Assembly: GCA_947456305.1 (NCBI GenBank)
Contig: CANGPN010000013.1
Coordinates: 1 to 59,836 of the forward strand
Length of the DNA stretch: 59,836 nt
Reading direction: 5' to 3'
DNA from: Comamonadaceae bacterium
GTDB taxonomy: Bacteria; Pseudomonadota; Gammaproteobacteria; Burkholderiales; Burkholderiaceae_C
Shown here piece by piece: positions 25,703 to 34,402 of this stretch (position 1 is the stretch's first letter; every line of letters starts with the position of its first letter). The position numbers and the translations under genes were made by a program. The notes beneath the pieces were generated by a model, which worked only from the letters and a program-made list of their open reading frames with translations, was not told the origin of the DNA and ran no database searches.

Positions 25703-27631
25703 TCAACTTCCGATCACGCCGCCGTCTTTTTTACGTATGGCCACCGTGGCCGAGCGCGGCCGGTTGTCATCCACATGGTCCGGCCAGCTAGAGTACTGAT
25801 TGGGGTATTTCGGATCAGCTTTGTCCGTGGGCGATTCACCGGGATGCTGTATGTTGATGAACAAAGTGGTGCCGTCCGGCGTGAATGACAAGCCCGTGAT
25901 CTCGCACATATTCGGCCCGGTCAAAAAACGTTTGACCTCACCGGTAGCCGGATCGCATACCAGCATCTGGTTATTGCCAATCCGCTTGAATTCACCTTGG
26001 TTCAACTGGCTGGAATGCACATCGGTTTGAATCCACAACAAGCCGCCCGGACCCATAGACAAACCATCGGGACAACCGAAAAAGTCTCCTTGTATATTGC
26101 CTTTGGCTTCATGACGCTCATTGCCAGGGTCGCCGGCCAGCAGCAAATGGTTCCAAACAAAGCGGTCACCGGCAAACCCGTTGTCATCTTTCCATCTGAT
26201 GATTTGACCCATGGTGTTGTTGGCTCGCGGATTAGCGGCGTCTACCCCCGGGTGCTTGCCCTGGCCCCGGTTGCTGTTATTGGTTAAAGTGCAGTAGACC
26301 CAACCTGTGCTTTTATCTATGGTCAACCACTCAGGTCTGTCCATTTTGGTAGCCCCAAGTGCATCGCTGGCCTGACGGGCTTTGATCAACACCTCGCCTT
26401 GATCGGCAAAACCGTTAACTGCGGTAAGCATGCCCTGACCATGTACCAGTGGCAGCCAATGACCGGTACCATCTGCTTCAAAACGGGCCACATACAACAC
26501 CCCATGGTCCAGCAATTCGCGGTTAGCGGCGGCGCCGCCTGCAGCTATCTTGTCGCGACTGATGAATTTGTAAATGTATTCAAATCGCGCATCCTCACCT
26601 GAGTAAACCACCGCCCGCCCGTCAGCTGTTTGCGTGACCCAGGCACCTTCATGAGCGCCTCTGCCTATCGCGGTCCGTTTTACCGGTGTGCTGCTGGGAT
26701 CCAAGGGATCGACTTCAACTATCCATCCGAAACGGTTAGGTTCATTTGGATGTTTGACAGCATCAAATCGCTCGTCGAATGCCTCCCACTGGTAATAGCT
26801 TTTGTCGCGAAGTCCCCAGCGCTTGTGATGATCCGAAGGTGATTCCCCTGCGGAGAAGTAGTAAGACCAGTTTTCCTCGCCTGACAAATACGTACCCCAA
26901 GGCGTCATACTGCTAGCGCAATTGCCCAAAGTGCCCAGTACGCGCAGGCCTTCAGAGTCAGCTGCGGTTTGCATCAAACGGTGACCGGCGGCAGGTCCCG
27001 CGATGGCAAAAGGCGTGGCCGCTGTGATGCGTCTGGCAAACGCCGACGGGCGCACCATCTGCCAACCTTTAACTCCAAGCCGGGCTTCATAGACTGAAAA
27101 GCCCAAGGCGTTTTGGGATTTCCTGACTTTCTCTGCGCTCCAGTTTTGCGTTCCGTCCGCGTGTAACAAGCCTTCGTCTGTGTACTCATGGTTAGTCATG
27201 ACGACACCGTGAACTGAACTGCCGTTTATGGGAAAAAAAACCAGCCCGTCATGGTGCATGCCCATTTGCAAAGCTTGTTCATCGGCAGTATGGCTGGCGT
27301 CAGCTTTGTAAGAGGGCATACGTCCCGCAATACCGACTGGCTCGCCCCAGGCTGCCAACACATTGAAGCTGTAATTTGGCGGCACTTGAACAAAATCTTC
27401 CAGGCTTGGTGGCAGGCCTTGGAAATTCAGCCGCGAGTCCGTGTCCGTTTTGGCTTGTTTTTTTGCACCCATGGAAAGCGCTGGCGAACACGAACCTATC
27501 AAAGTCATCCATGCCAGCGCTTGCACCCACTGCCTTCTGGCCGGGTTGGATACCTCATGGATGCTTGGGTTGCCGGAACGGTTACTGTCTTCCATGCGTT
27601 CAAAGTCTTTGGCCATCTGTACATCACTCAC
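25703..27631 (-). CDS. phoX: PhoX family alkaline phosphatase
   Basis: 642-residue secreted phosphatase of the PhoX (DUF839) family, calcium/iron-dependent monophosphoesterases. The N terminus has an Arg-Arg pair (residues 32-33, NPARRQW) before a hydrophobic stretch, consistent with Tat export. LIGSC at about 44-48 also resembles a lipobox, so the protein may be lipid-anchored. Family blocks seen are VVMTNHEYTDEG, TPWGTYLSGEENW (Glu metal ligands), GRGAHEGAW, YSGEDARFEYIYKF and, near the end, GLSFTPDGTTLFINIQHPGE. It likely releases phosphate from organic esters outside the cytoplasm. No clear Pho box was seen upstream. Confidence 0.9.
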   Translation of the reverse strand: MSDVQMAKDFERMEDSNRSGNPSIHEVSNPARRQWVQALAWMTLIGSCSPALSMGAKKQAKTDTDSRLNFQGLPPSLEDFVQVPPNYSFNVLAAWGEPVGIAGRMPSYKADASHTADEQALQMGMHHDGLVFFPINGSSVHGVVMTNHEYTDEGLLHADGTQNWSAEKVRKSQNALGFSVYEARLGVKGWQMVRPSAFARRITAATPFAIAGPAAGHRLMQTAADSEGLRVLGTLGNCASSMTPWGTYLSGEENWSYYFSAGESPSDHHKRWGLRDKSYYQWEAFDERFDAVKHPNEPNRFGWIVEVDPLDPSSTPVKRTAIGRGAHEGAWVTQTADGRAVVYSGEDARFEYIYKFISRDKIAAGGAAANRELLDHGVLYVARFEADGTGHWLPLVHGQGMLTAVNGFADQGEVLIKARQASDALGATKMDRPEWLTIDKSTGWVYCTLTNNSNRGQGKHPGVDAANPRANNTMGQIIRWKDDNGFAGDRFVWNHLLLAGDPGNERHEAKGNIQGDFFGCPDGLSMGPGGLLWIQTDVHSSQLNQGEFKRIGNNQMLVCDPATGEVKRFLTGPNMCEITGLSFTPDGTTLFINIQHPGESPTDKADPKYPNQYSSWPDHVDDNRPRSATVAIRKKDGGVIGS

Positions 27632-27726
27632 TTACTTGCAATTACAAGCCAATATTTTGTCTTTCATGGCAAGGCTTGTTTGCTCTGCACGGCAATAACC
27701 TTTGAGACTCCGTGTTAGAGCGCCTG

Positions 27727-27761
27727 AAAAAACAAAACCCTTGCAATCTCTCGCAAGGGTT
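27727..27761 (-). terminator. Rho-independent terminator after the small membrane protein gene
   Basis: On the minus strand a perfect 9-bp stem (AACCCTTGC/GCAAGGGTT, 8-nt loop) is followed by TTTTGTTTTTT. It ends the transcript of the 42-residue protein and separates it from phoX. Confidence 0.85.
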
Positions 27762-27800
27762 GAAAGAACAGCAGCGCTTTAAGGCCGTTGTGACAGAAAT

Positions 27801-27929
27801 TCAGACAGTACGGTTCACAATCATGACGATAGAGACGACGAGCGTGATGAAACCGCTGAATGCCACTACACCACCAAGATACACCTTGGCCAGTTTGTTG
27901 CGTGTTTGAACTGCAAGCGTCTGGTTCAT
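27801..27929 (-). CDS. Small single-span membrane protein (42 aa)
   Basis: A 42-residue frame, below usual gene-calling length: MNQTLAVQTRNKLAKVYLGG, then a hydrophobic helix (about residues 17-38, rich in Val, Ile, Phe, Leu) ending NRTV. A purine-rich ribosome site (AGAAAGAAAGG) lies just upstream of the ATG. The frame has its own promoter with a perfect palindrome (27981-28021) and its own terminator (27727-27761), making it a complete one-gene unit. The positively charged N terminus predicts N-in topology. I do not recognise a family; small stress-related inner-membrane proteins have this shape. Confidence 0.7.
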   Translation of the reverse strand: MNQTLAVQTRNKLAKVYLGGVVAFSGFITLVVSIVMIVNRTV

Positions 27930-27980
27930 GACTGACCTTTCTTTCTGAGGAGGGCTGATTAAGACTTCAGTCTATCTAAA

Positions 27981-28021
27981 TTTACATTTTTCAGCAAGCA
28001 TATTGTCAATATAAATTGACA
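27981..28021 (-). promoter_or_regulatory. Promoter with palindromic operator for the 42-aa protein
   Basis: On the minus strand -35 TTGACA (rc of 28004-28009) and -10 TGTAAA (rc of 27981-27986) are separated by 17 nt. The -35 lies inside a perfect 7-4-7 palindrome TGTCAAT-ataa-ATTGACA (28004-28021), a likely repressor or activator site. The 300-nt gap 27930-28237 is AT-rich and otherwise shows no gene. Confidence 0.6.
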
Positions 28022-28237
28022 TTAAGCGGGATCTCTATCCTAAGGGCACGAGAATTTACAGATTTAATAATTAATGATTTAATATTGCTGTTCAATATGG
28101 GTACTGAAATATTCATTCTTACTGATTGAAATTTTGAATGTCGCTCTCTTTCAAGCACAGACATGGTCCAACAGGTTTCATCGGCACTTAAACTCTGAAC
28201 TTCTTACCCATCCAAATAACTTGTAATATTGATAATT

Positions 28238-28933
28238 ATGAAAAAGAAACTGCTGATCATTGAACCCCACAGCGACGACGGTATGTTTGCTGCAGGCGGT
28301 TACTTTCTGAAACTCAAACAGTCCAACGATCACGAATTTTATTTCGCATTGATCAACTCCTCGGACATCACCTTAAACCATGCCACCGTAACCAGAGAAC
28401 AGCGCATCGACGAATTCCAAGCGTATGTAGATTATTTTGGCGGTACGTTTTTGCGGCCAAGTGTCGATGACCACCAGTTACCCATAGATTTCGATTCCAA
28501 ACTCGATACTTTTCCAATTGCCAAGTTAATCAAATTCGTTGAACTCATGATCAATCAGGTTCAACCGGATATTCTGATGACCATGGCGCCGTCTTTTCAT
28601 CAGGATCACCGCGTCTTATACGAAGCAGTGATTGCAGCGACAAGACCGACCTTTCATTACTCGCCTTCAGAAATACTGCTGATGGAAAACCCGACTTACA
28701 TACATCAGCTTTATCCCAATATGTACACCATCAACAATTATGTGCGACTGGATGAGGAGCTGGTCGACTTGAAAATAGAACTGATCAGACGTTTTTTTCC
28801 ATCGCAAATCAATGAAAACCGCAGAGGCTTTTTGTCTTTAAGCTCCATCAAAAAATGGGCGCAATTCAGAGGATTTGAAGCAAAATCTGAATATGCTGAG
28901 GCTTTTGCTATTTACAACCGCATTGTTTTTTAA
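28238..28933 (+). CDS. PIG-L family deacetylase
   Basis: 231 residues of the PIG-L/LmbE family of zinc-dependent N-deacetylases. The metal-binding motif IEPHSDDGMFAAGG is at about residues 6-19 (family pattern PHPDDE; the usual Pro and final Glu are changed to Ser and Gly). The third ligand lies in PSFHQDHRVLYEAV (about 122-135). Known members deacetylate GlcNAc-type sugars or mycothiol precursors. The altered AHPDDE motif makes activity uncertain. The ATG at 28238 is preferred to an in-frame TTG at 28229. Codon use and flanks are AT-rich, and the gene is next to a tRNA, which suggests acquisition. Confidence 0.8.
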   Translation: MKKKLLIIEPHSDDGMFAAGGYFLKLKQSNDHEFYFALINSSDITLNHATVTREQRIDEFQAYVDYFGGTFLRPSVDDHQLPIDFDSKLDTFPIAKLIKFVELMINQVQPDILMTMAPSFHQDHRVLYEAVIAATRPTFHYSPSEILLMENPTYIHQLYPNMYTINNYVRLDEELVDLKIELIRRFFPSQINENRRGFLSLSSIKKWAQFRGFEAKSEYAEAFAIYNRIVF

Positions 28934-28984
28934 TGCCACAGGCTGAGGAATTCATAATGATCTAAGCCCCTAAAGGGGTAAATA

Positions 28985-29060
28985 TGGTGGCCTGGAGTGG
29001 AATCGAACCACTGACACGCGGATTTTCAATCCGCTGCTCTACCAACTGAGCTACCGGGCC
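28985..29060 (-). tRNA. tRNA-Phe (GAA)
   Basis: The reverse complement folds as a 76-nt cloverleaf with encoded CCA: D-arm AGCTCAGTTGGTAGAGCA, anticodon loop TTGAAAA giving GAA, and T-arm AGTGG-TTCGATT-CCACT. The acceptor stem GGCCCGG/CCAGGCC has one C5-A68 mismatch. It lies between the PIG-L gene and the divergent NodI-like gene. Confidence 0.96.
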
Positions 29061-29187
29061 GTAAGGGATAAGACTATACCACTCTTAATCTGCATCGATT
29101 TGACACCGCCTCAACCGCGTTTAAAGTCCGTTTTGCAGACATTGTTCCAAGCCAAGTTGATGCCAAGGAACGCTATTGCAAGGCACA

Positions 29188-30138
29188 ATGCAGACAGTAC
29201 CTTTTCTGAGCCCCATGACTTCTGCACAACTGAACTGCCAGCACCTGAATAAACGCTTTGGCGACAACCTAGTGGTGAATGACCTGTCATTCGCGCTTTA
29301 TCCAGGTGAATGTCTCGGCGTGATCGGCCCGAACGGTGCGGGCAAAACCACCACGTTTCGTATGTGTTTGGGGCTGACCGAACCCGACAGCGGCAGCGTC
29401 ACCATTTTTGGTGAGGATATGCCCAAGCAGGCCTTGTCCATCAAATCACGCTTGGGCGTGGTCAGCCAGTTCGACAGCTTGGACCCGGATTTTTCATGCG
29501 CCGAAAACCTGCTGGTCTATGGCCGCTATTTCGGCATGAAGCGCGCTGACATTGATGCGCGCATTCCTGCGTTATTGGAGTTCGCGGCGTTGAGCCACAA
29601 AGCCAACGCCAAGCCTGGTGAGTTGTCAGGGGGCATGAAACGAAGATTAAGTCTGGCGCGTGCGCTGATCAACGATCCGCAATTGCTGTTGCTGGATGAA
29701 CCGACCACCGGGCTTGATCCGCAGGCCAGGCATTTGATGTGGGAGCGTTTGCAACAGTTGCTGCAGCAAGGCAAATCGATTTTGCTGACCACGCATTTCA
29801 TGGACGAAGCTGAACGCCTGTGCGACAGGCTTCTGGTGGTGGACCACGGCCGCAAAATTGCTGAAGGCAAGCCGCGTGATTTGATCGCTGAACACCTGGA
29901 ACCGGATGTGGTCGAGGTGTATGGCGGGGACACTCAAGCGCTTGCTCACGGTGAATTGAGCGCACAAGCGCAACGCATTGAGGTCAGCGGTGACACGGTG
30001 TTTTTCTATACCCAAACCGCGCAAGCGCTGTTGCAGTCTTTGTCTGCTTACCCCGGCGTGCGCAGTCTGCATCGCCCGGCGAATCTGGAAGATTTATTTT
30101 TGAAACTCACCGGGCGGCAAATCCGCGAGGGAGGCTGA
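29188..30138 (+). CDS. ABC exporter ATP-binding protein, NodI/DRA family
   Basis: About 316 residues with one ABC ATPase domain: Walker A GPNGAGKTT, Q-loop VVSQFDSLDPDFSC, signature LSGGMKRRLSLARAL, Walker B LLLDEPTTGLDPQ and switch His in LTTHFMDEAE. The typical NodI order and the C-terminal accessory domain (about residues 225-316) are present. The partner permease gene follows with a 1-nt TGATG overlap. In rhizobia NodIJ exports Nod factors, but homologues are common in betaproteobacteria without nodulation genes, so the cargo here is unknown. The ATG at 29188 has AAGG 4 nt upstream; a later ATG at 29215 is equally possible. Confidence 0.85.
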   Translation: MQTVPFLSPMTSAQLNCQHLNKRFGDNLVVNDLSFALYPGECLGVIGPNGAGKTTTFRMCLGLTEPDSGSVTIFGEDMPKQALSIKSRLGVVSQFDSLDPDFSCAENLLVYGRYFGMKRADIDARIPALLEFAALSHKANAKPGELSGGMKRRLSLARALINDPQLLLLDEPTTGLDPQARHLMWERLQQLLQQGKSILLTTHFMDEAERLCDRLLVVDHGRKIAEGKPRDLIAEHLEPDVVEVYGGDTQALAHGELSAQAQRIEVSGDTVFFYTQTAQALLQSLSAYPGVRSLHRPANLEDLFLKLTGRQIREGG

Positions 30139-30905
30139 TGCGACTTCGTTTCTGGCCTGTTTTTTTGCGCAACTTTCTGGTCTGGCGCAAGCTGATCATT
30201 CCCAGTCTGATTGCCAATATCGCCGAGCCGCTGATGTGGCTGGTGGCGTTTGGTTACGGCTTAGGTGCATTGGTCGGCGAGGTACAACTCGGCGATCAAA
30301 AAGTAGCTTACATCGTGTTTCTGGCCAGTGGCTCAGTATGCATGAGCGCTATGAATGCGGCCACGTTCGAGGCTTTGTACTCGGCGTTTTCGCGCATGCA
30401 TGTTCAAAAAACCTGGGATGGCATCATGAACGCCCCGGTGCGTTTAGACGATGTGTTGTTGGCCGAAATGCTGTGGGCCGCTTTCAAAGCCTTGTTCACG
30501 GTGACTGCTATTTTGTGTGTGATGCTGGGCTTGGGGATTGTGACCACTTGGAAGGTGTTGCTGGCCTGGCCGATATTGCTTGGTGTGGGCATTACCTTCA
30601 GTTGTCTGGCTTTGATCTTCAATGCACTGGCTAAGGGTTATGACTTTTTCACCTATTACTTCACGCTGTTTCTCACACCCATGATGTTTTTGAGCGGTGT
30701 GTTTTTCCCGCTGGACAATTTGCCGCAAGCAGTGCGTTGGATAGCGCAAGCCCTGCCGCTCACACAAGCAGTGGCATTGGTGCGACCGCTGTTCATGGAC
30801 CAATGGCCGACAGATGTGTTGCTACACCTGAGTGTGTTGACGGCTTATGCAGTGGTTGCGTGGTTGATTGCTTTGCACTTAACCCGTAAACGCTTCAAGC
30901 AATGA
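30138..30905 (+). CDS. ABC exporter permease, NodJ/ABC-2 family
   Basis: 255 residues with six membrane segments of the ABC-2 type. Typical NodJ-like features are WRKLIIPSLIANIAEPLMWLVAFGYGLG near the start, a conserved ASGSVCMSAMNAATFEALYSAF segment, and FLTPMMFLSGVFFPLDNLPQAVRWIAQALPLTQAV toward the end. It is translationally coupled to the upstream ATPase (stop and start share one A). Together they form a two-gene exporter, probably for a glycolipid or polysaccharide-like molecule; this is inferred from the family. The operon faces the ferredoxin gene. Confidence 0.87.
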   Translation: MRLRFWPVFLRNFLVWRKLIIPSLIANIAEPLMWLVAFGYGLGALVGEVQLGDQKVAYIVFLASGSVCMSAMNAATFEALYSAFSRMHVQKTWDGIMNAPVRLDDVLLAEMLWAAFKALFTVTAILCVMLGLGIVTTWKVLLAWPILLGVGITFSCLALIFNALAKGYDFFTYYFTLFLTPMMFLSGVFFPLDNLPQAVRWIAQALPLTQAVALVRPLFMDQWPTDVLLHLSVLTAYAVVAWLIALHLTRKRFKQ

Positions 30906-30947
30906 CAGCTTGGCGAAACACCGCCTACACCCCAGTTAATCAGTGAA

Positions 30948-31271
30948 TTAAACCTGCCGCTCCGGCATATATATACGCATGCCGTCCATGAAGTACTCGA
31001 CGACGATTTGACACGCCAATCTGCTGTGTTGCTCGCGCGGCTCGGCCGTAAAACCCAGCATGGCCTCTTCCTCTTCGGAGGGTTCAAACAATTCCTGCGC
31101 ATGTTCAGCTTGTATATAGCAATGGCAGGTGGCGCAAGTGCAGTTGCCACCGCACTCAGCCACAAAACCAGCGACACCGGACTCTTGCGCCGCGCTCAAC
31201 AAGGTCTGGCCGTTTTGGGCATACGCTGTTTGCTCTTGCCCGTCAGGGTAAATAAAGATCAATTGAATCAT
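30948..31271 (-). CDS. 2Fe-2S ferredoxin, adrenodoxin type
   Basis: 107 residues. The cluster ligands follow the adrenodoxin/ISC-Fdx spacing: C-x5-C-x2-C in ECGGNCTCATCHC (about residues 36-48), then a distal Cys in LACQIVV (about 86). The acidic stretch ELFEPSEEEEAML is the usual redox-partner face. It probably supplies electrons to an oxygenase or P450 encoded elsewhere; none is adjacent. The start at 31271 overlaps the Bug receptor stop in TGATG, so it is the last gene of the long minus-strand operon. An upstream frame extension lies inside the previous gene and is rejected. Confidence 0.85.
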   Translation of the reverse strand: MIQLIFIYPDGQEQTAYAQNGQTLLSAAQESGVAGFVAECGGNCTCATCHCYIQAEHAQELFEPSEEEEAMLGFTAEPREQHSRLACQIVVEYFMDGMRIYMPERQV

Positions 31272-32299
31272 CAGTCTGCATACACCCCGGCCGCTTTGAT
31301 CACGGGGCTCCATTTGTTGATTTCAGATAAAACGAATTTTCTGTGTTCGGCAGGCTCAATGCGCTTATCGCTGATCATCACCGCGCCCATGTCTTGCTGT
31401 TTTTTAACAAATGCCGGGTCAGTTAACACTGTTCGCATGGCGGCATTCCATTTGGCTTGGGTGTCAGCTGACATGCCTTTGGGGCCATAGGCACCGTGCC
31501 AGATGCTGATTTGAAAGCCTTTGACACCGAGCTCTTGCATGGTGGGTAATGTGCTGAACACCGGTTGCGTCAATCGCTTAGGGCTGGTGACCGCATAGGC
31601 TTTGACTTTTTTTCCTTCGATATAAGCCATGGTGTTGCTGGTCTGATCGCACAACAAATCAATTTGTCCGCCCATCAAATCGGTGATGGCCATGGACACG
31701 CCTTTGTAGGGAATGGTGGCGAGTTCAGTCTTCATGGCGGCTTGCCACAGCAGGCCGCATAAATGTGAAGCCGAGCCGACACCGGCATTGCCTAAATTAG
31801 CCTTGTCTTTGTTTTTGCTTATCCATGCAGACAGTTGTTTGTAATCATTGGCTTCCATGGTGGGACGGGCCACGATGGTCATGGGCACTTCATGGATCAT
31901 GCCCAAAAAAGTAAAGTCTGTGTCGACCTGAAAACCAGGGTTGCGGTTGAGCGCCGGCATGGTCGCCATGCCGATGTGGTGAATCAAAATGGTGTGGCCG
32001 TCAGGCGCGGCACGCGCGACTTTTTGCGTGGCAATCGCTCCTCCCGCGCCCAATACGTTTTCCACCACGATGCTGTTCACACCCAGGGGCTTGCGTAAGG
32101 CTTCAGCCATGTCGCGTGCCAGCCGGTCGGTGGGCCCGCCTGCGGTGAACGGTACGACGATGGTGACGGGCTTGTCTTTGATGGGGAATGTTTGCGCTGA
32201 CACTTGGCTGGCAAATAGAAATGCCATCGCAGCCAAGCCGAGCACACACATTTTTTGCACAACACCAAACACATAGCGCTTGTCGTGTTGACACGTCAT
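31271..32299 (-). CDS. Bug family tripartite tricarboxylate transporter receptor
   Basis: About 342 residues. A signal peptide (hydrophobic core about 12-30, cleavage near VSAQ) is followed by the Bug signature PVTIVVPFTAGGPTDRLARDMAE (start about 44) and VVENVLGAGGAIATQKVARAAPDG. These periplasmic binding proteins catch carboxylates or aromatic acids. No TctA/TctB permease genes are nearby, so it is an orphan receptor, as is common in Burkholderiales. It lies 13 nt after the PaaK-like gene and overlaps the ferredoxin gene by 1 nt. It may present the same substrate that the ABC importer takes up, or act as a sensor. Confidence 0.88.
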   Translation of the reverse strand: MTCQHDKRYVFGVVQKMCVLGLAAMAFLFASQVSAQTFPIKDKPVTIVVPFTAGGPTDRLARDMAEALRKPLGVNSIVVENVLGAGGAIATQKVARAAPDGHTILIHHIGMATMPALNRNPGFQVDTDFTFLGMIHEVPMTIVARPTMEANDYKQLSAWISKNKDKANLGNAGVGSASHLCGLLWQAAMKTELATIPYKGVSMAITDLMGGQIDLLCDQTSNTMAYIEGKKVKAYAVTSPKRLTQPVFSTLPTMQELGVKGFQISIWHGAYGPKGMSADTQAKWNAAMRTVLTDPAFVKKQQDMGAVMISDKRIEPAEHRKFVLSEINKWSPVIKAAGVYAD

Positions 32300-32312
32300 T
32301 GCAGTTAACTGC

Positions 32313-33560
32313 TTATTTGTAACTGCGCGCATCTTCAATCACTTTTCCGTCGTTGGGCAAACTGCCAGGTGCGGCCACCACAATGTCAGCACGCAACTTG
32401 GTGATGTCTCGTACCGCTTGCTCCACAGCTGACACCAACTCGGCATTGTGTTGTGAAGTTTCAATATGCAAATGCATTTGGTCTTGCGCCATTTCACCGC
32501 TGACCACCAATCGCGCTTTGCCAATCTGTGCAAAGCGTTTAACAATTTGATCAACCTGCCCGGGATGCACAAACATCCCGCGCACCTTGGTAGTCTGGTC
32601 TGCACGACCCATCCAGCCTTTGATGCGCTGGTTGGTGCGGCCAGTCGGGCACATGCCGGGCAGTACGGCGGTCAAGTCGCCGGTGCCAAAACGGATCAGC
32701 GGGTAATCCGGATTGAGCGTGGTCACCACCAACTCGCCCACTTCGCCCTCTGCCACCGGATCGCCGGTGCCGGGTCGCACAATTTCCACAATCACGCCTT
32801 CATCCAACACCAGCCCTTCGCGTGCGGCGGTTTCATACGCAATCAAACCGATGTCTGCCGTGGCATAGCACTGGTAAGCGGTGACGCCACGCTCGGCCAG
32901 CCAGTCGCGCAAAGAAGGTGGAAACGCTTCACCACTGACCAAGGCTTTTTTCAATGATGGCAGAGCCACGCCGGTTTCAGCGGCTTTGTCGATGATGATT
33001 TTCAAAAAGCTGGGTGTGCCGCAATAACCAGCGGGGCGCAATTCGGCCATGGCTTGCAACTGCTGCTCGGTTTGCCCGGTGCCGCCGGAGAACACGCTGC
33101 AACCCAGCGCGTGCGCGCCGCTTTCCATCATGGAACCGGCAGGTGTGAAGTGGTAGCTGAAGCAGTTGTGCACCAGTTCGTCAGCGCGAAAACCGGCAGC
33201 AAACAAAGCCCGCGCAATGCGCCAATAGTCAGCACGCGTGCCTTCGGGTTCGTAAATCGTGCCTGGCGATGCAAACACTCGCGGCATGGCTTTGCCGAAT
33301 GACAAAGCAGAAAACCCGCCAAACACATCACTGGCTCGCAGTGCTTGCTGGCGTGCCAGCAATTCATATTTGCGCGTGACAGGCAAAGTTGCCAGTGCCT
33401 CACGTGTTGTGATGGCCGCGGCGTTCACGCCTTTCAAGATTTCAGCAAAAGCCGGGGCATGCTGTTGTGCATGCGCAATCTGCTTTGGCACAGCTTGTAG
33501 CAATGCGGCTTCACGCTGCGCCGGGTCGCGCGTTTCGAGTGAGTCGTAACAATCAGTCAT
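32313..33560 (-). CDS. Phenylacetate-CoA ligase family (PaaK-like) AMP-forming ligase
   Basis: 415 residues, the usual PaaK length, without the large N-terminal domain of other ANL enzymes. Family blocks seen are VTRKYELLARQQ (the family's T-x-K segment), VFASPGTIYEPEGTRADYWRIARAL, NCFSYHFTPAGSMMESGAHALGC, GTPSFLKIIIDKA, YATADIGLIAYE, RFGTGDLTAVLPG and WMGRADQTTKVRGMFVHP (hinge and C-terminal Gly-rich loop). It would activate an aryl acid to its CoA ester via an adenylate. It is 6 nt from livF in an importer operon that also has a second CoA ligase, so imported acids are probably trapped as thioesters. Confidence 0.87.
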   Translation of the reverse strand: MTDCYDSLETRDPAQREAALLQAVPKQIAHAQQHAPAFAEILKGVNAAAITTREALATLPVTRKYELLARQQALRASDVFGGFSALSFGKAMPRVFASPGTIYEPEGTRADYWRIARALFAAGFRADELVHNCFSYHFTPAGSMMESGAHALGCSVFSGGTGQTEQQLQAMAELRPAGYCGTPSFLKIIIDKAAETGVALPSLKKALVSGEAFPPSLRDWLAERGVTAYQCYATADIGLIAYETAAREGLVLDEGVIVEIVRPGTGDPVAEGEVGELVVTTLNPDYPLIRFGTGDLTAVLPGMCPTGRTNQRIKGWMGRADQTTKVRGMFVHPGQVDQIVKRFAQIGKARLVVSGEMAQDQMHLHIETSQHNAELVSAVEQAVRDITKLRADIVVAAPGSLPNDGKVIEDARSYK

Positions 33561-33566
33561 AGTAGT

Positions 33567-34376
33567 TCAAGCAAGCCAGCGCTTGCGGCGTTTGTAACTT
33601 TTCACGTCTTTGAAGCTCTTGCGTTCACCGCCGCCCATGCCCAAATAAAACTCTTTTACGTCTTCGTTGCTGGCCAAGTCGGCTGCAGCCCCATCCATCA
33701 CGATGCGGCCCGACTCCATGATGTAGCCGAAGTCGGCATAGCGCAATGCCATGTTGGTGTTTTGTTCTGCCAGCAAAAACGTGACATGCTCTTTGTGGTT
33801 CAGGTCTTTGACGATGTTGAACACTTCTTCAACGATTTGCGGCGCCAGCCCCATGGACGGTTCATCCAACAACACCAGACTCGGGTTGGCCATCAAAGCA
33901 CGGCCAATGGCACACATTTGCTGCTCACCGCCGGAGGTGTAAGCGGCCTGAGAAGTGCGGCGTGTTTTCAGGCGCGGGAAGTAGTTGTAGACCTTCTCCA
34001 GATTGGCAGAAATCTCGCCTTTGTCGGTGCGTGTGTAACTGCCGGTGAGCAGGTTTTCTTCAATCGTCAAATGCGCAAAACAGTGGCGGCCTTCCATGAC
34101 CTGCACCACACCGCGCTGCACCAGATCGGCAGGCGTGAGGTTTTCAATCCGCTCGCCATGCAACTCGATGCTGCCTTTGGTGACTTCACCGCGCTCGCCT
34201 TTGAGCAAATTGGAAATGGCGCGCAAGGTGGTGGTTTTGCCCGCGCCATTGCCGCCGAGCAATGCCACGATGCCGCGCTCGGGCACTTGCAATGACACGC
34301 CCTTCAACACCAAGATCACATGGTTGTAAATGACCTCAATGCCGTTGACATTCAAAACAATGTTGGGCGTACTCAT
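33567..34376 (-). CDS. livF: Branched-chain-type ABC importer ATPase, LivF family
   Basis: 269 residues: Walker A LLGGNGAGKTT (about 40-50), signature region TSGGEQQMCAIGRAL (the leading Leu/Tyr of the canonical LSGG is shifted to Thr), Walker B LVLLDEPSMGLAPQ, and switch His replaced by Gln in LLAEQNTNMAL as is usual in LivF. A basic C-terminal tail (KSYKRRKRWLA) extends beyond normal LivF. It pairs with LivG as the ATPase of an ABC importer for amino or aromatic acids. It lies between the binding protein and PaaK-like genes of the operon. Confidence 0.9.
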   Translation of the reverse strand: MSTPNIVLNVNGIEVIYNHVILVLKGVSLQVPERGIVALLGGNGAGKTTTLRAISNLLKGERGEVTKGSIELHGERIENLTPADLVQRGVVQVMEGRHCFAHLTIEENLLTGSYTRTDKGEISANLEKVYNYFPRLKTRRTSQAAYTSGGEQQMCAIGRALMANPSLVLLDEPSMGLAPQIVEEVFNIVKDLNHKEHVTFLLAEQNTNMALRYADFGYIMESGRIVMDGAAADLASNEDVKEFYLGMGGGERKSFKDVKSYKRRKRWLA

Positions 34377-34402
34377 GGCTGTGTCCGGTTCAAGGCTTCA
34401 GA

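Noticed and set aside
29188..30905. Nodulation system
   Set aside because: NodI/NodJ-like genes occur in many non-symbiotic betaproteobacteria and no nodABC or other nodulation genes are here.
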